Shown here: positions 1 through 11,700 of the stretch, piece after piece
Layout: every line of letters begins with the position of its first letter
How positions within the stretch are numbered: the stretch's first letter is position 1
NCBI GenBank assembly: GCA_031213475.1
Contig: JARUPZ010000004.1
Span: 620,001 to 684,000, forward strand
Direction of reading: 5' to 3'
Length of the DNA stretch: 64,000 nt
Source: Nereocystis luetkeana
Lineage: Eukaryota; Sar; Phaeophyceae; Laminariales; Laminariaceae
Program-made: the position numbers and the translations under genes
The notes under the pieces: generated by a model
Told to the model about the DNA's origin: nothing
What the model saw: the letters and a program-made list of their open reading frames with translations, nothing else
Database searches by the model: none

Positions 1-770
1 ATGCCCGTCGCAATACTCGTTCTTGTTTTTTTTTCGAGAACACAATCTGGAGCTACTTCTGTACCAGAATATATTACACGAGGTTAGCCCTACTGGGGGC
101 CTCGGATGCCTTCACCCATCGATGTCAGAGGGCAATCGGCCAGAACCCTGTACGCACCAGGGACAAGCTAAGTTAAACACCACTTCACCTACTCTGGATA
201 AACTAGACTCAAAACCACTATTACAGTAGTAACCTCTTCGACGATGAGACAATAGAGAAACATTTCGATGCCGGCCACAATAGACTGTGGAAAATGTCTA
301 TTGATAGATAATGTCGGTGGCGATAGATGTGGAAACTACCGCTATAGGAAGCGACAATTATATTGGGGATACTCTGTCTGCCCATAGATAGAGACATTGT
401 CCACCACAGTTTCGTAGATTGCAAACCGTGTCCGTCGATGGTCCTTGCCGGCCGCAACAGATTGGGTAAGATAAGCAATACCTGGTACATCGATAAGCAC
501 TGTTTGCCCACCACAATCCGTTGTGAACCGAGTTCATCGATGGACATTGCAGGCCGCAGTAGATGTGCAAGCTATCTATGAAAACACGTTGTGGACTTAC
601 AGCACAGTATTAATATATCAATACTAATAATACTGCTCTTGGGGAGAACGGGCTGAAAAATGGTGCACCGAATCTGTACGTACGTAGCGCCAGCGTCTGT
701 CTGATTTTTCTTCGCCTGCCGCTCGATTGATTCTGATCCTCTCTTGCTACGATACGATACCTTGCACAAA
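1..770. other. No gene seen; degenerate repeats
   Basis: I see no convincing coding exon here. Between about 240 and 580 there are loosely repeated blocks around the words CATCGATGG and GGCCGCAACAGA, which suggest an old, decayed tandem array. One TACCTGGTA-type motif lies near 490. Confidence 0.4.
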
Positions 771-1079
771 TCGGCGGTAATAGGCAACAATAGCCATCGA
801 TAGACACCATTGCACAACATTATTATAGGTGGAGGATACGAGTGTAGTATATTGTGGAAACACCCCCCAATAAAAAGAAAAACTAAAGTCTACGTATTAA
901 TATTAATAGTGAATGTTTTACAAGTCGGCGGTAGTAGGCAACAATGGCCATCGACAAACGCCATTGCACAACATTATTATAGGTGGAGGATACGAGTGCA
1001 GTATATATATTGTGGAAACACCCCCCAATAAAAAAATCTATAATCTGCGTATTCATATTAATAGCGAATATTAATAGTG
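771..1079. repeat. Two-copy tandem duplication, unit about 154 bp
   Basis: The block starting TCGGCGGTAATAGGCAACAA at 771 is repeated from 925 with few changes, including the internal run CACCCCCCAATAAAAA. The second copy differs by short indels, among them extra TATA repeats. No coding function is apparent. Confidence 0.85.
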
Positions 1080-2137
1080 AGTGTTTTTAGTCAAGAGGGA
1101 GAAACAAAGAGTTAACTCTTTCGAATATTGTGATACGAATTATAGATTCAGCTGTAACTATATACGTATGCGTGTTTGACAGCTTACATCCAGACAGTGC
1201 CGATGGGCAATCCAGTTAATAGAATACCACCCCCCGACAGGCGGCGGTGCCTGTTGATAGACCCTTGTACGGATCGTACTGCAGTAATTTTTAGTTTTTT
1301 CGGGAAGTTCCGGGACACTACTCGTATATATCTGCCGCAGCCAGCACGCATTCCCCAAGAACAACAGCACCTGAGGCAGAAATGCGTGTCACCGCTAAAA
1401 AGTCGTGCGAACGGCACCCGTTCGAACGAAAACTGGCCAAAAAGTGCCAACGACACCCGCGAGCGGCAACTGCAAACCTTGAGAGCCGTCAACACAGGGG
1501 ATGAAACTCTACCCCATCCAGGGCGAAAATGATCCCCTTGCACCTCTCGGCACTTCACCTATGTACTGCGTCAGGCAAGTGTCATGCTACTTACTGCAGG
1601 TACAGCTGCAGCGACGGAAGGAGACACAGGCCAACTCAAGTAAGGGGCATCAGGGGGATGTCTGTAACCCGGTGCCGGTGATTACCGGTACCGAACTTGC
1701 CGGGTAGGGTTCCTCGGAAAACGGAAAACGGCGGTTGGAACTTAATCTCCCCTATCCCCAAAATGAAACACCTCCATACTCAATGGAAACCCTAAGTGTT
1801 TTCCGGCAGCACAGCAAGCAGCAGAGTACGCGCGAGCAGAGCGAACACAAGATTCCAACCGTATACATATACCCATACTGCAGTTTGATGGAGTCTAACA
1901 GGTACGGTATCACCATTAATAGTTAATATTTAATAGTACATGAGTACATGCGAATATCATGAAATCATTGCAGAATGCCAGCGCCAAAACACAATTTTTG
2001 GATTTCGTGTACACGGGTGCACGCGCCATGCCGGCCATGCCATGCCGCAGTGTAGTCTGTAGATAAAAAATAAACAAACAAATACAAGGGGGGCTTTGCC
2101 GCGGCGGGTTGACGCCCGCTCTGGCTCCGCGCATGCT
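1080..2137. other. No gene seen
   Basis: Open frames here (for example 1176-1532 on plus and 1184-1558 on minus) overlap one another, have no recognisable domain and no coding-like composition. I treat the stretch as intergenic. Confidence 0.4.
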
Positions 2138-2138
2138 C

Positions 2139-2445
2139 GTAATGACCACGGACGTAGGCAAGTCGGCCGTAAATGCGACACACAGTACTGCCAAGGGTTG
2201 GGAACATTTAAAAAAAAATCGTACCTGATTGAAGAGAAAGAAAGCACTGGAATCAGATTCGATCAACCAGCAACACCTAAAGTTCGCCGCATACCCGTAA
2301 TGACCGAGGATGTAGGCAAATGGGGCCATAAGTGCGACATTATTGCCAAGGTGTACAATACATTAATCCGTGTTCGAGTGCAGAGAGAGAAAAAACTGGA
2401 ATCAGGGTCAATGGACCAAAAACAAAAAAAAATGTTGGCATCTGA
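2139..2445. repeat. Two-copy tandem duplication, unit about 159 bp
   Basis: The block TAATGACC-CGGA-GTAGGCAA at 2139 recurs at 2298. Both copies continue through a GCGACA-ATTGCCAAGG-like stretch and a purine-rich GAGAGAAA-ACTGGAATCAG stretch. The copies are diverged but collinear. Confidence 0.75.
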
Positions 2446-2604
2446 CTTTATGCCACTTCGCACAATACGTGAACCAATAAGTATGACACAGAGTTTAGTT
2501 GGGCACGAAGTACGCGAATAGGCCGACACAAGCGATCCCAATGTCCCCATCGAGTATGAGTATCCCTTTCACAGCACCCAAAAACGACAAAAAGACACGA
2601 CCTC

Positions 2605-2716
2605 TGCTGGATTCGAACCGGGCAAGGGCCAGGTGAAGGTCCAAACACTGGCTGTGCGTTGACTCAACCTGCAGTGCATCTATTAATAGCGTACTGACTG
2701 ACTGCGCCACAGATTG
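2605..2716 (-). repeat. tRNA-derived sequence (decayed tRNA or SINE head)
   Basis: On the minus strand this reads GTGGCGCAGTCAGTCAG, an A-box-like word, and about 70 bases later GGTTCGAATCC, a perfect B box, followed by TTTTT, a possible Pol III terminator. The T stem pairs poorly and no matching acceptor stem is visible, so this is not a functional tRNA. The palindrome CTATTAATAG (2680-2689) sits between the two boxes and looks like a later insertion. Confidence 0.45.
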
Positions 2717-3078
2717 ATGCCTTTCTACAATATATGTACGAGTAGACACTTGAAATCAGAACATTTTGTTTTGTGAATAATAACACGGCGATACCTCTCG
2801 CCCCCGGGACGCGCTGCGAGTCGGCCGAGGCCGCCCACCCCTGGCAGGGTCGGGAGGGGCAAGCAGGTGCGGGTGAGGCACGTCCAGCAAACGGCGCACC
2901 AAAGAAAGGAGAGGTGGACCTCATCCCAAGTTAGGTCGGTCTCGGTTCAAAAACTACTATTGTTAACTTAATAGTACAAAATCATCTTCAAGCGACTGAG
3001 AGCTAACCAACCTCAAGGACAAAAAAAAAATCCATTTAGTTATACCAGAGGGTATGACATTTACAACATCTACCTACA

Positions 3079-3194
3079 TTAAGGTGTTGGGTGTGGTTTA
3101 ACGGTATGGTATTGCCCGCCTCCATTGTACCAGTATGTCGCTCCAATAATCCCAGCAGGGTCTTCTGATGGAGTGGGAAGTGGGACGTCTCTTA
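3079..3194 (-). CDS. Possible terminal exon of an unrecognised minus-strand gene
   Basis: In the phase left by the exon ending at 3434 this stretch is open to a TAA at 3079-3081. It encodes a Pro-rich then aromatic segment (VPLPTPSEDPAG, then GATYWYNGGGQYH). Acceptor AGs at 3195-3196 or 3189-3190 fit the phase, but neither has a good pyrimidine tract. There is no family match I can name. Confidence 0.2.
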
Positions 3195-3433
3195 CTAGGA
3201 ATCTGCCACGTCTACGGTAGGCGATGGTCGGTTTTCGTCCGGGCATACTTGCGTTATCAACCGGTGGGTACAGGGAGGAGGCTGAACATTCGGGACCAAA
3301 CCGGTACGTACGTACTGGCCCCAGCACGGGGTTTTAGACATCCCCGCTATCTACTGCTGTACTGCGGTACGTAGGAATATGTCTACCCTGTACGGGCATC
3401 GTTAGCCACGTACCAGATACAAAAACAACTCAC

Positions 3434-3865
3434 CCCATTTCAGCGCTTCGTTGTTCAAGTCCAGGGAGGGATGCAGTCTCCATACCTCCTCCTGTGCCTC
3501 GTGCACCATGTTGAGCAGTATCGCCTCCAGAATTAAAGCAGCTGCCCCAAAACTGGAGCGGAAATGCCTCTGGATCGTGGAAAGCTCATCAAGAGCACCA
3601 GCGACACGGGGGGCGCGGTAAACACCGCCCGCTTCGTAGGGGTTACCCCCCCCCAGCCGCTCTTTGCAGACCATGCCGAGGACTGTTTTCCCCGTTGCAA
3701 GAAACAGCTCCTGTGCTTTCAGAGACGCTGCTTTTTTATCTGCTACTTTGGCCCGCACGCACCAATCAACTCCCTGGTGCAGGCGCATCAGGGCTACGTC
3801 CGCGAGGATGCCTTTAGGAGGCTCAGGCTCTGCGCGCCTCATCTCAACTGCCGGGTCCAAGCTTT
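3434..3865 (-). CDS. Coding exon of an unrecognised helical protein
   Basis: This minus-strand exon of about 143 codons ends at a good donor (AAATGGG then GTGAGT) and begins at CATAG (3866-3867) or a nearby CAG. The frame extends to an ATG at 3986, but that extension looks intronic. The product is rich in Ala, Leu and Glu and looks mostly helical: KGILADVALMRLHQGVDWCV, then KAASLKAQELFLATGKTV, then RAPRVAGALDELSTIQRHF, then AALILEAILLNMVHEAQEEV. The intron after it is phase 1. I do not recognise the family. It may belong with the Pro/Ala-rich exon at 6669-7040 on the same strand, but phases show that at least one exon would be missing between them. Confidence 0.5.
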
Positions 3866-4874
3866 CTATGACGATTGGACAGCGTGGAGTAGGTCGATCG
3901 CCACAGAGTTGATCGAGTGGATCCTGCGGTGGGCAACCATGCGGGCGGAGCGCAAACAGAAGAAGGCAGGCGCCAAACACAGGCATTCCTGGTCAGTTTG
4001 TACTCTGTACGTGCAATGTGTGGTGCAAGGTATGTAGCACTGGCTGCGGTAGGCCGTTCACCGCGCACACTCTGCGTCTCTCTGTCACATACAGGGATAG
4101 GAACACATGTTCTGGACAAAGTACCCTGTGGTATGTTAAAATAGTCACTCGTTCATGAAAAATAGACACTTCGCTCTTGCGACACTACCCTAGACACTTC
4201 CCGGAGGCAACCTTAGCATACGTTACTGCTGTATCTTGGTGCGTACGTATTGATAGTACGAGTACGCTGATTTCATGCTTTCTTCTTTGAGGTGTGCGAT
4301 GTGCGTAAGTTATTACGTCTACTGTTTCGTGTCTGTGTATTTTTTCTCGTGAAGTATTCTTCCTCTCCAGAGTTATTGGAGCCTGCCCTGTGACCACGGA
4401 CTAGAATTTCGGCGATGGGTTATTATTAGAATGAAAACAACAACAATAGAGCACGTATTTTAAACGATACATGACCACAACGAGGTACCAGGAACAGCAG
4501 TAGTATGCAGCGGCGGACAACATGCGCGTATGTGCCAGGCTATTCGGGTTTGCACGTATTGTTTACCAGCTGGCATCCGGTTCCCATTTGGTGCTTTGAC
4601 CCGGCAGTGGGTCAATTCCCATAAGGGACCCTGCTCCCTTAGTGGCGCAGAAATACAAAAAACCCTCCGAAGGAGTTGCCGGAGACCCACCTGGTACCCT
4701 GATCCCATTTGGCAACATGTAGGCCATTCCTATCTTCAACAACTCCTGCTATACATACAACAGTATATATTGAATTCACGTGCAAGTCCGACAAGCCTGA
4801 CACGCACGTACTACGTGCAAGTTCTCCGCCTGCGAGTATTAATATTAAAATCAATGGTGTGAGATCACACCTAA

Positions 4875-4964
4875 ATACCTATCTCGAGAACCGCATAAAT
4901 CTCGACAAAAAAAGTACAGATACCTATCTCGAGAGCCGCATAAATCTCGACAAAAAAAGTACAG
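4875..4964. repeat. Two-copy tandem duplication, unit 45 bp
   Basis: ATACCTATCTCGAGA followed by CCGCATAAATCTCGAC and a run of seven A occurs twice back to back with a single base difference. The near identity indicates a recent event. Confidence 0.9.
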
Positions 4965-5345
4965 CCTTGCGTACCATAAAGGGGACTTCCCAAACTTACT
5001 ACAAGTACCTGGCGGAGGGGACGGGGTATCATATGCCCTCGCGTAAACGTGTCAAAGAGGGGCACATACTCGCGCTCTGCTTTTGACCACTTTCGTTCAT
5101 CGACAACACGTTCACAAAACACACACCCAAACTGAATGGTTGGGAAGGCAGGGGCCATGGGAGTTCGTCAAACCCCATAGGTTTTGATTTCGAGTCGATT
5201 CGACGGAGTGCATGGGCGTCGCCGCCGACGAAGAGCAAAGTCCCTCTTCAAGTTATTTTTTTACGGGGGTGTCCTCCTTTTCGTTTAATGTCCTACTGGG
5301 TACCGTATATAACAAGACGATAGGTAACATAGTGGGGGCCGTCAT

Positions 5346-5610
5346 ATGGGTCATGGATACCCGTTGGTAGGGTCTACCCGGTTCTACCCGCATAAAATCC
5401 GGGCATCCAAGGATATCTACCCGGGTACACACGGGCATGGTGGGTGTTTGGCGATATACTCAAGCTGGCCGAACACTCAGCGGGCATATTGTCTCAATCC
5501 CAGGGCATGTAATATTACCGATGGGTCGAATGGTATTGGGGAGAAGGTAATACAGCAGAATAAACATGAATTCACATACACCCGTTGGTAGATCATGTAC
5601 CCGCGTCTAG
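5346..5610. repeat. TACCCG-rich dispersed repeat
   Basis: Repeated words TACCCG and CGGGTA with short inverted copies resemble the blocks at 20880-21010 and 21626-21780. CCCGTTGGTAG occurs at both ends of the block, near 5361 and 5581. I cannot define termini. Confidence 0.45.
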
Positions 5611-6668
5611 GTTACCCGGGTATTCAACAATTCCATAATACACAGGTACCCTAACGAATACCAGATACACCTTCCCACACTTGCAGAGCCTAAGCTTACA
5701 AAGCTCGAGCATCGACCAATTCCGTCCGAAATGTTTGACTAATCGACCCACTTCGGTCCAAGTCGCATCCGACAGCAGACAACAGTCGATAGTCGACGTA
5801 GATACGCGCAAAACTACCAGGTACTCGTTATTCAAATCCAAATGTCAACAAGTACCAAGATCGAGCAAACAATCACAATCCTTAGTTTGGGTCATCGGTA
5901 CGTAATAATAGAGCAGTCCCCATCCGGACTCTGGGGGTCAGCAGCATGGGTTCACATCCCCCATTCTCCGGTTTTGTCTTTCTGGATATTTTAGCGAGGG
6001 GTGAGTGGGTTAGTTGATGGGTGTGGGTGAGAGTGATCGTACTATGTTACTTAAAGGTTGTTTTTAGTCCGCTGGTTTTGCAACGTACAAATATTAATAG
6101 TGTACGAATAATACTCGTATCCGTTCTCCAAGGTATCTTATCATATTATTATTACTACTAGTTTACTAAATTGCGAAGAATACGTAGTTTCGTAAGTAAC
6201 TCGAAAGTTGGTAACACAATCTAGAGACACCAAACATCATCACTCTCAGCCAATCCCTTTTCCTCCCTCCCTGCGTGTAACGTGTGCGTGCAGTGTATAT
6301 GTCGTGCTTCCTGTGTATGTAGCCTGTACCCATTCATGCGAATACTCGTACAATGTGATACCTGGTAAACACATATGAGCATGCAAAAAAAAAACACGAA
6401 TAAAACACATCTCGTTGTAGAAATGCACATGTTTAATCGGATTAATTCCGGTTGCTCTCACGCTGGATCGACGGATGCGGCTATTTGATCCTGTCCGCCA
6501 GACTCATTACCGGATCAGTTTCCAAGATTAGTGCCTTTGTTTCAGAGTTCAAAACGGAAGAGTCCCAGTTCATCTATCTTTAGATCTTGCGTGAGTCGTC
6601 CGTGTCATGTACCTGATATTTCTATACTTCAAATCCCCACTCATACAGGTGTAGCTTTGCCCACGCAC

Positions 6669-7040
6669 CTCCGCTAATGGAGCCGCAGGCGCCGCCGCCG
6701 CAGCAGCCGCAGCAGCCGCCGCCGCCGCCGCCGGAGGTTCAGCAGATGCCGCTGCAAACGGTTCGATGGGTACTGCTGCCGGCGGTTTCGACAGCACGTC
6801 CACGGGTGGCGTCGATGGTGCCACTGCTCTAGGCTCCGCCGGTACCGCTGTCTGTTCGGTCGCTGCCACCTCTGGAGGCTCCATCGATGAGTCTACCGGT
6901 TGCGCAGTCGGCGCTGCCACAGGCTGGTCCGTCGGTAGCTCAACAGTCGGGTTTGTCGGTGCTTCGTCCACAGGTAGGTCCATCGGTAGCCCCACGGGTG
7001 GCGGTGTCGGCGCTTCCATAGGCTGGTCGTTCTCCGGTGC
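6669..7040 (-). CDS. Pro/Ala/Thr/Val-rich exon, low-complexity linker
   Basis: This is a minus-strand exon of exactly 124 codons, phase 0 at both ends. It has a strong acceptor (pyrimidine-rich tract, then CTGGCAG) and donor GCGGAG then GTGCGT. It encodes degenerate repeats of a roughly 7-12 residue unit such as PTPPPVGLPMDLPVDEA and PTDQPVAAPTAQPVDSS, ending in a run of 15 Ala encoded by GCN repeats. It looks like an extracellular or linker region of unordered chain. Being 0-0 symmetric it could be skipped without a frame change. No other exon of the same gene is firmly identified; the exon at 3434-3865 is a candidate. Confidence 0.55.
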
Positions 7041-8539
7041 CTGCCAGACGCAAGGGACGGGCAGAGAAAAACATGTACCAAGGTATTGACGTACGAAAAA
7101 TCAGTATATACGCACCAGGGGCGGGGGGGCGACCAGCTGCCATTTGGGAATAAAAAATGACAACCCGGGCTGCCCTTACGTTCCCCGATATAGTGGGATA
7201 TAGGAGTTTCTTAGCTTGGGTCTCGTGATATCATATCGCTGCCCATAATCGTGCTGGGTATCGCATCGAAAGTCAAGTATTGATAACATCGAAATATCGA
7301 AGTTTCCATATCTTGCATGAAGCACGTTTGGCATTCCATTCCGTGGTATATTCCGGGTATGTTTCAAGCTGATGCCTGGTACTGTAGTTATACTGTATAC
7401 TTCCTGAACAAGCATGAGCCGTAAACAAACGAAGCAGAAAACACGAAAGTATCAAGACGGACGGCATCGCGAAAAAGCGGCCCAAGGCTCAGCGGGGAAG
7501 ATACGAGACACGAGACACAATATGTACGCCTCCTATTCTCTACAGGTATGACCCCCCCCACCGTATTTTCGGGGCAGTGTTCGATGCTGGGTTTCAGCTC
7601 AAAATATATTACATGTTTACTCGGATTTATACGAAAACGTTTAAAAAAACTGAAGGGGGCATCCGGGGATGAGCGGAGAAACCGCAAAAATAAAAAACGG
7701 GCGAAAATCGGGCGAAATCGAGCTAAAAGTGGGTATTCAGCAGGCCTACTCGATTGCAGCAGCAGTATACCACGACATTCGTGGGCATCTGCAACTTGTG
7801 CTGTGCGGTAGACTGACTTTTCGCCAAGCTTGTTACTAGTTGAGTTCAAATGTGCTCATTGCACTCGCGGCGAGCTAGATGTCGGCGGGACTGAGGAGGA
7901 TAGCTGCACCCTCATTACTTGCGCAGTTTTGATCATAGCACGACAAACATGTTATAGCCTTACCAATCGACCAAGCTGAAGCGCGTGGCAATGATAACTT
8001 TTGACGGATCGGCGAATTATATTTCTAGTGTTTTCTTCAAATCGAATATTTGAATATTTTATGCCACTCTCATAGAAGTCAGGTTCGGCATGATCGAGAT
8101 ATCGCTTACTGGTACAACCAAACTCAAACAACCTCTCGGAATCCGGAGATAACCTTTTCCGTTTTCAAATCGGTAAATACGTGCACAACGAAAAGCAAAC
8201 ATGCGTTTTTAGCACGGACTAACAAGTCAGCGTGGTGTTGATCAAGTGATGAGACGTGTGATGTGAGATGGTTTCTAGCTCACCAGACCCCAGGCTACCA
8301 CAGGAGGTCCCCTGTGCGGCCATGCTGTGATGCTGGGGTGTGCTGCCTATGATAGTGCCTACTGCTGTGCTGCTGTAGCGTGAACGTTTTACAAGGGCTT
8401 CCACTGCATGTTGAGGCGCTTTTACCCCGGGGATACAGAACATATAAAAAAAACCCGACCACCGACAGATTGAAAAGCTGTCTTCACCGGTACCTATCAA
8501 TAGATTACTATTAACATATACCATGCCTATATCGTTGCC
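7041..8539. other. No gene seen
   Basis: Long open frames such as 7388-7849 on minus are compositionally unlike the real exons in this window and have no splice or family support. Confidence 0.4.
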
Positions 8540-8725
8540 AGGCCCGCGCAACAGACGCCATGCACAGAATGCAACAGACGCCATGCACAGAATGCAGGGT
8601 TGCGCATCTGCCGGCGGTTTGGAAGCAGGTTTAGGGCCAGCAAAAAGTAACACATATACAGTAGATATGTACCAGGTATGTACCTGATACCCTGGTATGT
8701 AGCAAGGCGATTCAAGCGTACTGCC
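8540..8725. repeat. Dispersed repeat, copy 1
   Basis: CAGACGCCATGCACAGAATG is tandemly doubled at 8562 and 8587. The following GCCGGCGGTTTGGAAGCAGG and GGCGATTCAAGC words recur in the same order at 11545-11700. Copy 1 contains TACCAGGTA and CCTGGTA scars that are missing or shifted in copy 2. Confidence 0.6.
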
Positions 8726-10322
8726 GCGTAGGCGAAGAACGGTACACAGCAAATATGATAATATGGGCTCCAAGGTTTCGCATGGGAGGCCGGCATGCTC
8801 CGGAAGGGGAGATAGGGTTGAGAGGTAAGCCGTGAGATGCAGGTTGTCAGCGGTTATCAAAATCGCATGCCGGTTGGATCTATTTCGCGGTTTCGAGATT
8901 TTTGTGCTGGCCCCTGGGGGCAAACGTCTCCATGCATAGTGGAAACCCCTCGTATATTTTTGGAATTCCATCAATATTATAGCGTTCCGTACTATTAATA
9001 ATATCTGGTACTGTATACTTGGAGTGCCTGCCATCATCATCATGCATGACTACTGTGCAATCAGTGTACGTTCGAATTGAAGCTCACTATTAATAATACT
9101 TTTGGACGGGTGATAGGTGATAGAGCAAACAGGGGTGCAAAGTGAGTGGTCTGCCCAACGAGGGATGATAGCGATCCGTCCCCTGGTTTACCACCTCGAA
9201 CGGATTTTTGGCAGCGGTTCTAGCGAGCGGTTTCCACATTTTTGGGCGTTTTTGCGGTGTTACCGGCACGTCCTCACTTAAATCTGCGGTACTATTAATA
9301 ATATCCCTGATGTATACGTACACATGTATCGTACACATTCCTTGTTTCTCTGTCATTTAGCCTTTCTTTGAGCAAATCCTACTAATACTTGTAATGTGTA
9401 CCTGGTACCTGTTACAGTACATCAGCTCAACCGAAGGAAATCACGAGCGAGCGTTTCCACTGGAATGACGTCACTGCCAGTGTTGCCAGTGTGCGATGGT
9501 ACGTACGGCAAGTACGTAGTAATAGTACACTGGCTTTTAGTATATTTGCGCGGTTTGAATACGGAGACACTTACTTACTACTGACGTGCCTCGGAGGATC
9601 TCGGCGTCAATAGGTGCGACCGATGACAATAGTTGGATGGATGTTGTATGTACACTATTGTACAATTGTACAAGCTCGTTTAGAGAGATAGATCCAACCT
9701 GCGATCCAACCAGATAATACACGCGAATTTTCGTACCAGGCACGGTATCATAAACTGCTTCGAGTATGTTCCAATATTTTAAGCACGAGTCTAAAAACTG
9801 TCCATTTCGTAGCTTTTGAGTGAATATTCTGAATTCAAGGCGTGTATGGGGGGTCTCAACTGAACGAAAACACGTGGGCTCGTTTGCGTTGTAGTGTACG
9901 TGGTACTACTGGAACTTTCAGTGTGCGAGTCTACATACTCAAAAGGCTTGTATAATAATAATAATGGTATCCCTCGTACAACTGCCGGTAACAGCGATGG
10001 ACAACGAGGTGTTCAGGGGGCAATTCAGACATTTTGCGATAAAAAAAGGGAGATTATCGTTTTTTTGAAAATTCGAAACCGTTCGTGTTTCGGTAGATGC
10101 ACCTATGAACGGCTTTCTCGTTGTGTATGTATATATGTATATAGGGAACAATAACATATTCTGCCACAAATCTGCCGATCGGTTGAACTCATAGCCGACG
10201 CGCTTTTTTAGCTTTTTATTAAACCGAAGCAAAACCAACGCGGTCCTCCTATAGCCTCCCGATATAAGGCACAACCAGATATCTGCGGGCACGGCACGAT
10301 CGCAGCCCCTAAAGGGATCTAC
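8726..10322. other. No gene seen
   Basis: The stretch holds several AATAATA/ATTATTAATA words and TACCTGGTA scars (near 9400). No exon-like segment with family or splice support was found on either strand. Confidence 0.4.
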
Positions 10323-10323
10323 A

Positions 10324-10490
10324 CGACCGCATGACTCAGTGTCGTCGGACCGTCACTGACGTTCTCGGGGCTTGGTTCTCCTCAGTGTATCGAAAAATCG
10401 TTCCTCAGACCACATAACTCAGTGTCATCGGACCGTCACTGCAGTTCTTGGGGCTTGGTCCTCCTCTGTGTATCGAAGAATCGTTCCTCG
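10324..10490. repeat. Two-copy tandem duplication, unit 83 bp
   Basis: GACCGCATGACTCAGTGTCG at 10324 is repeated as GACCACATAACTCAGTGTCA at 10407. Both run through CGGACCGTCACTG and GGGGCTTGGT to TATCGAA-AATCGTTCCTC. An open minus frame (10405-10809) spans one copy but is not recognised. Confidence 0.85.
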
Positions 10491-10984
10491 TGGTATTTTT
10501 GCGCGATTTTAGGCTCACCGGGCCACCTTGGGCCAGGTAGCCAGCTGTAAGTCGGGGATAAGTTTCGCTCGTTTGTGTGCTCTTCGGCGAGTGAGCAAGC
10601 GTTGGGTATCTCTTCTTGTAGTTGATGGGCATCAGAGCAACGTTTATATCTGGGACCTGCGACTCGTTAGATTTTCGGTGCGGGTGGAGAAACCGATGCA
10701 CAAAGTATATGGGCTCATACTTCCTCACTGAAAAGAGCGGCGCAATAGCACATAGAGGTGGGTAGGACACGGTACGAGTATTCTCTGGGCCGAACGGCGT
10801 ACCCGCCACTGATGCTCAGGGCATACCTTGGGATACCTATTTCAACCAATCTCCCCGGATTGCAGCGCTCGACATGAATATCTGAATCTAATCGAGTTGT
10901 TGGTTGCCCTATCTATGTAGACCCAATGTGACTTGTCAAAGAGTCATTTCGGCGTCAATGGTCCGATTTTCGATTCACTGTAAC

Positions 10985-11165
10985 TCCATAGAGTCGACGA
11001 GGGAAGAAAAGGCTGAAATCTTCTCGCGATAAAAATGAAGGCACGTACCGTAGCGGGAAGGGGGGAGACGAGCCTGCTATGTGACCCCGGATCTGAGTTA
11101 CGAGTTGGAAGGAGAGAGAGAAGAAGATGGGCGAAGATCATAAATGGGATGAGCAAAAAAAAAAG
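10985..11165 (+). repeat. SINE-1, 3' part, plus orientation
   Basis: This matches the body and tail of the SINE-1 copies at 14306 and 16654 (reverse complement): AGTCGACGAGGGAAGAAAAG, then TCTCGCGATAAAAATGAAGG, then GACCCCGGATCTGAGTTACG, ending in an A-rich tail. The tRNA-like head is absent. Confidence 0.75.
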
Positions 11166-11544
11166 AGCATTATACTTCCTCACGCATGAGCTACGTCATG
11201 CCCGGTTGATATGCTCACCGAGGAGTCGCTCCGAGAGCCAAAATGATTAACCCCATACCAGGTGCCGGGTATATATATGAAATGAGGGCTACTCTGCACA
11301 TTTCCGAGCATACCTTCATTGTGAGAGCCGTGCCACATCGCAGTACGTTAAACTATATCGGCCCATTACGGTATGCCCTATGTTACTTGCAGCAAGAACG
11401 GACGGGGATATCATTGACACGAGGGGTAACTGGTCCTTCGAGATCCATCGGATAGAACTCTTACTATTAATATTAATATCATGGTATACGTATAACATCC
11501 CTGTAGTCGTGCGAGGCACACGGAAGACACACTCTGAACAACGT

Positions 11545-11700
11545 CATGCACAAAATGCAGGGTTACACAGCAGCAGCTGCCGGTGGTTTGGAGGAAGGTT
11601 TAGGCCAGCAAATATTTACCACAATACTAGTATATAGATAGAAGCCAGGTATGCACGAGGTAGGTAGCCAGGCGATCCAATCGCACTGCTGCTCAGGGGT
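11545..11700. repeat. Dispersed repeat, copy 2
   Basis: This is collinear with 8570-8725: ACAAAATGCAGGGTT, GCCGGTGGTTTGGAGGAAGG and AGGCGATCCAATCGCACTGC. It is diverged by substitutions and by short TA-flanked indels. Confidence 0.6.

Larger units (their letters stand above)
3987..6668. other. No firm gene; repeats and possible intron
   Basis: If the minus-strand exons at 3434-3865 and 6669-7040 belong to one gene, this is intron. A minus-strand open frame at 5593-5841 ends near a GTGTAT donor-like site but begins inside a TACCTGGTA motif, so I do not call it. The stretch holds the 45-bp duplication at 4875 and the TACCCG-rich block at 5346. Confidence 0.35.

Noticed and set aside
5593-5841. 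Minus-strand frame MDLNNEYLVVLRVSTSTIDC...
   Set aside because: It is coding-like in part and near a donor-like site, but it starts in a TACCTGGTA scar, has no acceptor of quality and no family match.
8219-9043. 274-residue minus-strand frame
   Set aside because: There is no recognisable domain, the composition is erratic, and it spans a dispersed repeat containing TACCAGGTA scars.
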